Below are positions 1 through 7,045 of a DNA stretch of 15,427 bases, one piece after another. Position numbers and translations under genes: made by a program. The stretch covers positions 1 to 15,427 of the forward strand of contig WRDE01000010.1 in assembly GCA_009783605.1 (NCBI GenBank), written 5' to 3'. Every line of letters begins with the position of its first letter. The first letter of the stretch is position 1. The notes below the pieces were generated by a model. That model worked only from the letters and a program-made list of their open reading frames with translations. It was not told where the DNA came from and ran no database searches. This DNA comes from Oscillospiraceae bacterium. GTDB lineage: Bacteria; Bacillota; Clostridia; Oscillospirales; Acutalibacteraceae.

Positions 1-2
1 AA

Positions 3-476
3 AAGCAGATCACCACCATCGAGGGCAACGTTGACAACGCCTGCCGGATGCTGTACCGCGCCCTGACCTGTGTCGTCGGGTACGGCCGCCCGCCCTACCC
101 CGCCGACCAAGCGCCGGCCGCAGGCGATCTCATCCATACCGTCGCCGCCGGTGAAACCCTGTCCATAATCGCCCGCAATTATTCCTGGACCACCTGGCAG
201 GCCATCGCGGAATACAACAGTATCAAATCGCCCTACACCATTTATGCCGGGCAAAAAATCAAGATCCCCGGAAAGGCCCTCAAGAAAGGCGACGTCAGCG
301 GCAACGGCACCGTCGGCATCGAGGACAGCCGGCTGATCCTGCAATATATCGTGGGCAAAGCCACCCTGTCGGCGGATCAGCTGAAAGCCGCCGACATCAA
401 CGGCGACGGCAAGGTCGACGTCGCCGACGCAAGGCTGATTCTACAGGCGTTAGTCGGGAAGTATACGATAAAATAG
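3..476 (+). CDS. CHAP-LysM-dockerin cell-wall protein, 3' end (5' partial)
   Basis: The reading frame is open from the first bases of the window, so the ATG at 48 is internal and the gene starts upstream. The first ~34 residues (EGN...RML...VVGYGRPPYP) look like the end of a CHAP amidase/endopeptidase domain, which typically finishes with an EGN and a VGYGRP motif. A LysM peptidoglycan-binding module follows (about nt 135-272: HTVAAGETLSIIA, then YAGQKIKIPG). The C terminus is a type I dockerin-like pair of calcium-binding repeats (about nt 285-464), DVSGNGTVGIEDSRLIL and DINGDGKVDVADARLIL, each with Asp/Asn ligands in the EF-hand-like loop. Inferred role: a secreted peptidoglycan hydrolase tethered to the wall by LysM and to a cohesin partner by the dockerin. 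The catalytic Cys and His of CHAP lie outside the window. The stop TAG at 474 is followed by a strong terminator. Confidence 0.8.
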   Translation, partial: KQITTIEGNVDNACRMLYRALTCVVGYGRPPYPADQAPAAGDLIHTVAAGETLSIIARNYSWTTWQAIAEYNSIKSPYTIYAGQKIKIPGKALKKGDVSGNGTVGIEDSRLILQYIVGKATLSADQLKAADINGDGKVDVADARLILQALVGKYTIK

Positions 477-490
477 GCGCAAAAATAAAC

Positions 491-526
491 CACCCGGAAG
501 CCGTCGGTTCAAACGGCTTCCGGGTG
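491..526. terminator. Bidirectional intrinsic terminator
   Basis: A perfect 14-bp stem (CACCCGGAAGCCGT at 491-504 pairs with 513-526) encloses an 8-nt loop. It is followed on the plus strand by TATTTTT and on the minus strand by GTTTATTTTT. It sits between two convergent genes, 15 nt after the CHAP-LysM-dockerin stop and 27 nt after the lipoprotein stop, so it can end transcription from both sides. Confidence 0.9.
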
Positions 527-553
527 TATTTTTGGCTGTTCTCAAGTGATGAT

Positions 554-1705
554 TTATCTGCTGTACGCAATTTTCGATCCGCCCCACTCGACCACGGTAA
601 ACCCGTTTCGCTCAAAGGATGGCTGCGCGGCGGGGGTGTTTATCTCAACCGGTTTTTCCAACGGCGCAAACACCATGAATACCCGCAAAACCGAATCGGG
701 AAAGGGATGGATTTCCAATGGCGCGAGTTTGTCATAGTTTTCCCATTGGAAAGCAATCAGGTTATAGGGGTTATTTTGCATCTGCGGCAGCCAATACACG
801 ATAAACTCGTTGTATTCCCGCGGCGTCAGCCCCAATTCGCTGAGGGTTTTCTGTAAAAACACAGCCGTATCCGCGCCGGCGACGCAATACCCTTCACTCA
901 GATCCCACCGTGCCGGATGGTCGGGAATACCCTCCCAGAACAGATAGCTGTATGTCAAGCCGTCAGCCCTGTTTATCAAACTCCCGTCAGGATAAGCGCG
1001 GACCTGCCACCCGTCATGATACGCGGGATAGGTGACGGCCAGCCGCCCCTTGTACGCCAATTTTACACTGACGTCCAATTCGTCCTCGGGGTAGAGATAG
1101 AGGACCGGCTTTGCGAACAGCACATCCTGCTCTTTTTCAAGGCCTTCAAAAAACTGTTCCAGCGCCCGGACGCTGTTCAGATCAATTCTGTAGAGCGAAT
1201 AAAAATAATCGTCCCTTTTGGAATATTCATATAAACGGAACCACAGATATCCGCAATCCGCCGTTTTCGATACAGTCGCCATGTGGTACTGCTCCGGCTC
1301 CGATATACTCATGCGAATCCAATACAACTCAGTGCCGCGGTCAAATTCGGCGAAGATCGGATCATCGGAACTCAGGGGCTGTTTGACCGCGCCAAGCAGC
1401 TCCTTCTGCGTCCCGTTCATCAGGTCGATAAACGCCTGCGCGTTTTCCCGGGCGGTGAGATTGGACGAGACGGCATACCCTTCGGTTCTTTCATTCAGGT
1501 GCTCGACGCGGGCATCACTGAATTCAGCGGCGCTCCAGATCCATTTCCCGCTTTCATCAAAGGGCAGCCACACCCCTTCGGGAATTTTGCCGCCCGGCAA
1601 CAGAGAATCCGAGCTGCTGCCGCAGCCGGCCAATACTGACAGCAGCAAGAGGAATACAATAAGGATTGGCATGGCTTTTTTGCGTTTATAGGGGGTATTT
1701 GTCAT
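554..1705 (-). CDS. Lipoprotein with a conserved C-terminal domain of unknown function
   Basis: 383 aa. A basic N terminus (KRKK), a hydrophobic stretch and the lipobox LAGC (Cys28) mark a type II signal peptide, so the protein should be lipidated and face outwards. The ATG at 1705 is supported by GGAGG with an 8-nt spacer. The N-terminal ~190 residues are not recognised. From residue 199 the segment KPVLYLYP begins a domain with YSYLFWEG, EYNEFIVYWLP and GFTVVEWGG motifs. I recall this pattern from uncharacterised secreted proteins of gut Firmicutes and Bacteroidetes, but I cannot name a family or function. It starts 56 nt after the HydE-like gene with no terminator between, so it is probably the last gene of the seven-gene unit; a weak private promoter cannot be excluded. 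The bidirectional terminator lies just beyond its stop. Confidence 0.8.
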   Translation of the reverse strand: MTNTPYKRKKAMPILIVFLLLLSVLAGCGSSSDSLLPGGKIPEGVWLPFDESGKWIWSAAEFSDARVEHLNERTEGYAVSSNLTARENAQAFIDLMNGTQKELLGAVKQPLSSDDPIFAEFDRGTELYWIRMSISEPEQYHMATVSKTADCGYLWFRLYEYSKRDDYFYSLYRIDLNSVRALEQFFEGLEKEQDVLFAKPVLYLYPEDELDVSVKLAYKGRLAVTYPAYHDGWQVRAYPDGSLINRADGLTYSYLFWEGIPDHPARWDLSEGYCVAGADTAVFLQKTLSELGLTPREYNEFIVYWLPQMQNNPYNLIAFQWENYDKLAPLEIHPFPDSVLRVFMVFAPLEKPVEINTPAAQPSFERNGFTVVEWGGSKIAYSR

Positions 1706-1761
1706 GATTTCATCCTCCGGCCGGTTATAGCGGTTCCCGTGCGCTCCGAAGCTGTCTATGC

Positions 1762-2718
1762 TTATACTACATGCAGCGGCATTCCGGCTTTTTCGGCTGT
1801 TTTATGCGCATGCTCAAGGCTGACGACAAAACGGTCCTTTGCATAAATAGCGTATTTATCACGGCTCTGTTTCGGGGTGAAATTTATCGTAATAACATTT
1901 GCTCCGGCGCTTAATCCCGCGGCCTGTCCGTCGGGATGGATATATTCCAAAGCGCTTACGGTTGGAATCAGCGCGGCCGGGAATAGAATGCGCCATATCG
2001 CCATTGTATTCAGCGTCAGATCAATGTCGCCTTTCGGAACAGTTTCATAGGGGGTGCCGCTATTCGGTATAAACGGGGCGACGCTGACGAAATCAGGGGC
2101 AAAATGGGCGGCAAGAAGGATATCGTCAACAATATCCTCCAATGTTTGATTGGGCAATCCCACAATACTTCCGGTGCCCAGCTTCATCCCGGCAGCGCGT
2201 ATGCCGCGTATGCAGGACAGCCGTTCCTGATGGCTTGCCCCGGTTGCGTCTTCATAAAGCGCGGGATTGGCGGTCTCAAACTTCAATATGTACCCTTCCG
2301 CCCCGGCGTCTTTATAACGCGCATATGTTTCAGCATCTCTTTTTCCGGCACACAGTATGATACTGCAATGATATCTTGTATATATTTCCGGTATGATACG
2401 CTCTAACAGCTGACCGCACTTGGGCGACTCGCCGCTCTGCAAAAAAACAGTGGGTATTCCCGCGTTGATGATATCACCGGCAACAGATAAAACGGTCGCT
2501 TCATCAAGAATGTAACGGTTCAGCGCGTGATTGTCACGCCTCATAGCACAATACTGGCAGTTTTCAACACAACTGTTGGATAATTCAATAACGCCTCTTA
2601 TATTCAACCTGTTTCCCTGCGCCTTATCTCTGGCTTGCCTTGCATGGGAGAACAATTCCTGCTGTTCTCCGCCTCTTGCCTGAAGCCGGCTTTTTATTTC
2701 TTCACGGGTCACTATCAT
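1762..2718 (-). CDS. HydE/BioB-like radical SAM enzyme
   Basis: 318 aa. Cys50-x3-Cys54-x2-Cys57 (CVENCQYC) is the canonical radical SAM [4Fe-4S] motif, preceded by GVIELSNS as in HydE/BioB-type proteins. FLQSGE, KFETANPALYE, GMKLGTGSIVGLPNQTLEDIVDDI and APFIPNSGTPYE match the order of motifs in HydE (compare GxGxMVGLPGQT and PFIPH). The fold is expected to be a full TIM barrel with SAM at the cluster. HydE itself matures [FeFe]-hydrogenase together with HydF and HydG, none of which are here, and the protein is somewhat shorter than typical HydE (~350 aa). It is therefore more likely a paralogue acting on another substrate; relatives include BioB, PylB and HcgA. The start is set by AGGAGG three bases before the ATG, 21 nt after the methyltransferase stop, consistent with translational coupling. 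Confidence 0.85.
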   Translation of the reverse strand: MIVTREEIKSRLQARGGEQQELFSHARQARDKAQGNRLNIRGVIELSNSCVENCQYCAMRRDNHALNRYILDEATVLSVAGDIINAGIPTVFLQSGESPKCGQLLERIIPEIYTRYHCSIILCAGKRDAETYARYKDAGAEGYILKFETANPALYEDATGASHQERLSCIRGIRAAGMKLGTGSIVGLPNQTLEDIVDDILLAAHFAPDFVSVAPFIPNSGTPYETVPKGDIDLTLNTMAIWRILFPAALIPTVSALEYIHPDGQAAGLSAGANVITINFTPKQSRDKYAIYAKDRFVVSLEHAHKTAEKAGMPLHVV

Positions 2719-2739
2719 GATCCTCCTCTATGATCGCTC

Positions 2740-4734
2740 TTATACTGATTCTTTTTGAAATATTAAAATATAGCGCTGTGGAATGAACTGCTTTTCATCC
2801 ACCAATCTGAATCCATAATGCGTAAGCTGGCTGATAATCAGCCGCCGATCTATTCCGGAACCGTAATAATCGGGAATACCGGCACGGGATATTTCGTTGT
2901 CGACAACGATCAGTCTTCCGTCTTTTTTTAACGCGTTCTTTATACTCGCAATAAACGCGTCCTTGACAAACTCGATGGAAGCGACATACACGGCATGGTA
3001 CATGGAACACATGAACACCGTATCTATCTCTCCGGCCGGCAATTTTGTGTCATTCAGCGCGCTTATAACCGGAATGATGTTCAGCTGATAGCGGTCACGC
3101 ATGGACTCCACATAGGAGAGCGCCTCTTTGTTGATTTCGGTGGCATATACCTTTCCTCCGGCACCCGTCATCCGCGCGAATTTATAGGAAAAGTAGCCGC
3201 TCCCGCAGCCGACATCCGCAACCACATGGCCCGGCTTAATCCCCATATACTTCAGCATTTCATCCGTTTTTTCCCAGCGGTCCCGCGCGGGATTGTTAAA
3301 GGCGATGTATTCGCCGATCTGCATCAGATTGTCTATCGGCTCTTTGATATCCGCCGACAGCTCATATTTTTGCGTCAGATATCGTTTCAGCAGGGCAAAA
3401 TCATCAGCTGAAAAGTAATCATAGTATTCCCTCGCCAAAGAATCGGACAACATGTGCGACCGTATCTGTTCATCCGCTTTCATAACCTCGCAGAACCACA
3501 CAAAGGCGGTATATTCATCCCCGATGCGTTCGGCCGGAATGATGTTTTCATACGCGTCCGCCACCGTGCCGAAGCCCTGCTTATCTGTCAGCGCTTTATA
3601 GAACATCTCCGCGGCCTGCTTGCCCTTTTCACTGTACCGCGCGGAAGGGGCCGCGTCGGCAAGTGCGTATTTCACTAAAGAAACGCCGGTCATGGCTGAG
3701 ATAACGCCCTGCTCAAGATTTGTATTATCCGGAAGAGCGCTGACTTTGGTTTGTTCAAAAATCAGCGCATACCGCTGCTTGGTCACCTGAACCCGTTTGA
3801 CCAACCAAAATCCGTAATGGTGTAACTGGCTGATGAGTAAATCCTTTGCGATATACGGACCGTGATAAGGCAGATCCCCGTCCTTTATCAAATCGTTGTC
3901 CATTACGATCAGCGCGCCGTGCGGATGCAGCGTGCGCCGAATACTTTCGATAAACGCCTTGCGGTCAGTTTCGTTAAAACAGGCATACAGGACATGAAAA
4001 AGTGAACAGGAAAACACGATGTCTGCCCTTACGTCCGGCTGCAGGCCGATGCCGTCCAGATTGCTTGTGACAATCTCCACGTTGCGGAGATTGTTTGTTT
4101 TGACAAAGCTTTTTAGATACTCAATGTGCAGCGGGTTTATTTCGATTCCGTATACCTTTCCCTCCGGGCCGACCATATCCGCGAATTTGAAAGTAAAATA
4201 GCCGGATCCGCACCCCACGTCGGCAACGGTCAGACCGGGTTCGATCCGCAGCTTCCGCAGGATGCGCGCGGTTTTTTCCCATCGCTCACGGTCAGGATTG
4301 GAGAACAGGATAAAGTCCTCCAAAAAGCGCAGCATACGGCTGTTTTCCATATCGCCGAAGGTCAAATCCTTAAAATGATATTTATACTGGATATACAGCC
4401 TCAGCTTCTCAAAATTGTTATCGCTGAGATATCTGTACCAGCTCTCTACCACCGGCTCGTCCAAAAAACGTTTGGCAATCTTTGACGCCGGCGCCAAAAG
4501 CAGTTTACAGATCCAGCGCAGAGCGGTGTATTCCCCCCCGAAATTTTCGACCGGGATCAGTCTGTCATACGCTTTTACAGCATCTTTCAGACAAGAGAGG
4601 TCGTGTGTGTCAAAATACCGCAGCATATCGGAAGCCGCCCTTTTCCCTCCTTCGGTGAGGTCAAAGGAATCCAAACTTCCGATATGCACCAAAGAATGCT
4701 TGGAATCGCTGACAATATCAATTGGATTTTTCAT
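2740..4734 (-). CDS. Tandem-duplicated SAM-dependent methyltransferase
   Basis: 664 aa from the ATG at 4734, chosen because GGGAG lies 6 nt upstream. An upstream in-frame GTG at 4803 would overlap the preceding gene and add 23 unlikely basic residues. The protein is two copies of one ~330-residue module (about 1-330 and 345-664). Each has a helical N-terminal part (IP.E..G.EYTA..W, then NP.R.RWEKT) and a class I Rossmann methyltransferase domain with an intact glycine-rich SAM loop: VADVGCGSGYF near residues 169-180 and again near 504-515. The acidic motif II follows (VYGIEIN, VYATEIN). Both halves finish with a matching HYGF.LV...QRY.LIF segment. No substrate can be assigned; the fold covers methylation of O, N, C or S. 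Both SAM sites look functional. It lies between two radical SAM genes, which suggests shared chemistry on one product. Confidence 0.85.
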   Translation of the reverse strand: MKNPIDIVSDSKHSLVHIGSLDSFDLTEGGKRAASDMLRYFDTHDLSCLKDAVKAYDRLIPVENFGGEYTALRWICKLLLAPASKIAKRFLDEPVVESWYRYLSDNNFEKLRLYIQYKYHFKDLTFGDMENSRMLRFLEDFILFSNPDRERWEKTARILRKLRIEPGLTVADVGCGSGYFTFKFADMVGPEGKVYGIEINPLHIEYLKSFVKTNNLRNVEIVTSNLDGIGLQPDVRADIVFSCSLFHVLYACFNETDRKAFIESIRRTLHPHGALIVMDNDLIKDGDLPYHGPYIAKDLLISQLHHYGFWLVKRVQVTKQRYALIFEQTKVSALPDNTNLEQGVISAMTGVSLVKYALADAAPSARYSEKGKQAAEMFYKALTDKQGFGTVADAYENIIPAERIGDEYTAFVWFCEVMKADEQIRSHMLSDSLAREYYDYFSADDFALLKRYLTQKYELSADIKEPIDNLMQIGEYIAFNNPARDRWEKTDEMLKYMGIKPGHVVADVGCGSGYFSYKFARMTGAGGKVYATEINKEALSYVESMRDRYQLNIIPVISALNDTKLPAGEIDTVFMCSMYHAVYVASIEFVKDAFIASIKNALKKDGRLIVVDNEISRAGIPDYYGSGIDRRLIISQLTHYGFRLVDEKQFIPQRYILIFQKESV

Positions 4735-4783
4735 ATGCGGCTCCCTTTTATACTTATACTTGCAATAATAAGATCGCCTTCCT

Positions 4784-6214
4784 TCATCCGCCAAACGCGT
4801 CACGTGTCGTATTATTTAAGTACGGATTCAATCGGCCGCCGGCATATCTTGACCTCTCAAAGGGCAGATACTCGACAGAATTAAACTGCTCCGCCACTTC
4901 GTCAGCGACAAAAGAGCCCAGCCCGGTCAGCCGGATGGAGCGCTCGTCCTCAAGCAGCAAACCGAAATCCCGCAAGAGCTTCCGTTTTTGCGTAAAGATC
5001 TGATGCAGCGGTTTCCCGTTCATTTTTTCAAACGCCGCCCGCTTGACCTCCATGTTTTTCAACGGCAAAATGACCGACCAGCGCAGCTGCTGCTCCGGGG
5101 ATCGGATAACCCCTCTGGATATGGGCAGGGTGTTATTGTCGATGGCGGCATAGTACCGGTCGAAATGCTGGGTGTTCAGGGAAAAGCGGTCACGGTAGCT
5201 GGAAAACCCGGTCAGCCCGAATCCCGCCTGATCATACAGATTGCAGCACTGGTTATAGGCATAATGGGAGATATTCTTTTTGGATTTCGTGTAAACCCGG
5301 CGTAAATTTTCGAACCATCCGTTTTCGTTCAGAATATCAATAGCAATCTGCTTCATCAGCATGGTCTGCTCAAAATCGGGCACGGCATCTCTCCTGTTGA
5401 TGATATGCCCCTGCTTATCACCGTAGGCCAGCACCTTTAACCGGTACAGCTGAATCTCATCGGTATTCAGCTGTACCGCCTGCTGGATGACCTCCGCCCA
5501 ATTCTCCAGCGTTTCCCCGGGGTGACCGAAGATAAATTCGATATTCAGATCGAATCCGAAGCGCTTTGTATTTTCAATGGCCTCCCGCGCTGTTTTGGCG
5601 TCATGCGCCCTGTTCATACACCGCAATACCCCGTCATCGAGAGACTGAACGCCGATGGTCAGCCGCGTCACGCCGTGTTCACGAAGGATTTTCAGCCGCG
5701 TCAGGCCCTCCTCTCCCACCAGCGTATTGGGGTCAACGTCGTAATTGAATTGCCTGCACCCCGACAAATCCACCTTTTTACAGAAGAACAAAAGAAAATC
5801 CTCAAGCTGCGCCGGAGACAGATAGGTCGGCGTCCCGCCGCCGACCAGCACCGAACGCGGGCACAGCCGCTCTATCTGAAAACGCTCCAGATAAAGCTCC
5901 ATTTCCTTTTTCAAATACCGGATATACCTGTCCTTTTCCGCCGCCTGATTGCCGACAAGCCCGGGATAATGACAGAATGTACAGGACTGTATGCAAAACG
6001 GGAAATGTACATAAACATCCGTCTTTCCATCCGCCGGCAGGGTATAGGAGTCCAGAAGCTCGTCCGGAGAGAGGTCGCTGTACTGCGTGATCGGCGGATA
6101 ATGCACCGACGGAACAAATTCTCCGTCATCACAAATCAGCCCCTCCGACTGCAGCAGACGCACCTTGTCCCACTGTTCTCTTGCGTGCGGAAGATACTCT
6201 GTATAAACCTTCAT
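4784..6214 (-). CDS. HemW/HemN-like radical SAM protein (coproporphyrinogen oxidase-like family)
   Basis: 476 aa. YVHFPFCIQSCTFC gives Cys74-x3-Cys78-x2-Cys81, the radical SAM cluster motif in the setting typical of HemN/HemW (YVHIPFC). It is followed by VLVGGGTPTYLS, YDVDPNTL, RLTIGVQSLDDGVLRCMNRAHD, and a C-terminal GFGLTGFSSY stretch like the GxGAGAHS region of HemW. It is about 100 residues longer than ordinary HemW (~380 aa), with an N-terminal extension of ~65 residues. The family covers the haem chaperone HemW, the oxygen-independent oxidase HemN, haem-opening ChuW-type enzymes and class C radical SAM methylases of natural-product pathways. No haem genes are nearby, and a double methyltransferase and another radical SAM gene follow, so a class C-type biosynthetic role seems more likely than haem metabolism; this is inference. 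AGAGGA lies 4 nt before the ATG; the gap to the upstream gene is 16 nt. Confidence 0.8.
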   Translation of the reverse strand: MKVYTEYLPHAREQWDKVRLLQSEGLICDDGEFVPSVHYPPITQYSDLSPDELLDSYTLPADGKTDVYVHFPFCIQSCTFCHYPGLVGNQAAEKDRYIRYLKKEMELYLERFQIERLCPRSVLVGGGTPTYLSPAQLEDFLLFFCKKVDLSGCRQFNYDVDPNTLVGEEGLTRLKILREHGVTRLTIGVQSLDDGVLRCMNRAHDAKTAREAIENTKRFGFDLNIEFIFGHPGETLENWAEVIQQAVQLNTDEIQLYRLKVLAYGDKQGHIINRRDAVPDFEQTMLMKQIAIDILNENGWFENLRRVYTKSKKNISHYAYNQCCNLYDQAGFGLTGFSSYRDRFSLNTQHFDRYYAAIDNNTLPISRGVIRSPEQQLRWSVILPLKNMEVKRAAFEKMNGKPLHQIFTQKRKLLRDFGLLLEDERSIRLTGLGSFVADEVAEQFNSVEYLPFERSRYAGGRLNPYLNNTTRDAFGG

Positions 6215-6230
6215 AGCGTCCTCTTACTGC

Positions 6231-7031
6231 TTAAAATCCGTTCGTATCCGGCAAACTGAAACTGACTGTCTGGCCCGGATTAACCGGATTAAGCGTAAAT
6301 ATCACTTCAGCCGCTTTCGCCGCGGTTTCCTCCGGCGCCGTAACATCCATGTCCACCTTCAGCGTAATCACCGAAACATACCCGTTCTTAACTGTCGCCG
6401 AATAGGTTATGCTATTGACCGTAACGGCGGGATTCAGCTTCGGATCCGACAGCTTCTCGGTTAAAACGGTGGCAATCATATCATCGACGATTTGAGGGAG
6501 AAGCGTGACGGTATACTGTGTGCCGTCGCTTATCTCTTTCTTTTCGATTTTATCCACATATTTCTCCGGAATCGGATCGAGCGTATTCAGCTCCTTAATT
6601 TTTCCCGCGTCAAGCAGGCTGGAAAACTCACCGATGTAGGCATCATAAGAAAAGTCTGTGTCCTCTTTCTCCTGCCGTTTTTCCGGTGTGGCGCCCATTT
6701 CAATTTTATTCTTTGTGTTGCCGTCGTCGGTATAGATATACACACCGTCACAGAATTGGATGATAGCCTTGCCGTCGATCTGCATTGTGTTGAGAAACTG
6801 CGGGTTGCCTTTCATGCCTTTGAGCTTGAAATTGCCGGTTGAGGAAATGTTTGAACCGTCCACTGAGGCCTGAATGCTCGTGTTGATTTCAAAGCTGTCG
6901 TTTTTGAAGGTCTTGGAAAACGCGGAGGAATACTGCGCGTATGCGCCTGCGGCATACACAAAATACGCGATGACCGCCGCCGCGACCACCAAAACGCCTA
7001 CGGAAACACCAATAATTGTTTTCTTGTTCAT
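6231..7031 (-). CDS. Membrane-anchored extracytoplasmic protein, LolA/LppX-like in pattern
   Basis: 266 aa from the ATG at 7031. AAGGAG sits 7 nt before this ATG, whereas the ATG six bases earlier has a spacer of only one base. Residues ~5-30 form one hydrophobic segment (IIGVSVGVLVVAAAVIAYFV) with a short basic start, so it is an N-terminal anchor or uncleaved signal. The rest should lie outside the membrane. The pattern F.INTSIQASVDGSN.SSTGNFKLKG, then TMQIDGKAIIQFCDGVYIYTDD, and a late run of alternating beta strands resembles LolA/LppX-type half-barrels that hold lipid or hydrophobic ligands; I cannot confirm the family by eye. It starts 14 nt after the FHA-ABC transporter stop, so it may be an accessory to that transporter, for example an extracytoplasmic binding or handover protein. 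No catalytic motif is seen. Confidence 0.7.
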   Translation of the reverse strand: MNKKTIIGVSVGVLVVAAAVIAYFVYAAGAYAQYSSAFSKTFKNDSFEINTSIQASVDGSNISSTGNFKLKGMKGNPQFLNTMQIDGKAIIQFCDGVYIYTDDGNTKNKIEMGATPEKRQEKEDTDFSYDAYIGEFSSLLDAGKIKELNTLDPIPEKYVDKIEKKEISDGTQYTVTLLPQIVDDMIATVLTEKLSDPKLNPAVTVNSITYSATVKNGYVSVITLKVDMDVTAPEETAAKAAEVIFTLNPVNPGQTVSFSLPDTNGF

Positions 7032-7045
7032 GTCCATTCTCCTTA

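Noticed and set aside
480..2000. Direct repeat of the tRNA-Pro 3' end marking an att site
   Set aside because: Only a short partial match (TCGGGATG near 1930, inside a coding region) is seen, too short to be a duplicated core.
4735..4803. GTG at 4803 as the methyltransferase start
   Set aside because: It overlaps the upstream gene, adds a lysine/tyrosine-rich stretch with no homology to the second module, and has a poorer SD than the ATG at 4734.
1762..6214. [FeFe]-hydrogenase maturation, pyrrolysine or haem biosynthesis operon
   Set aside because: None of hydF, hydG, pylC, pylD or other haem genes is present; only distant family resemblance of the radical SAM genes supports these ideas.
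5522..6259. 245-codon plus-strand open frame opposite the HemW-like gene
   Set aside because: It is antisense to a gene with clear family motifs, its translation is rich in Arg/Gln/Pro without recognisable domains, and no SD is seen.
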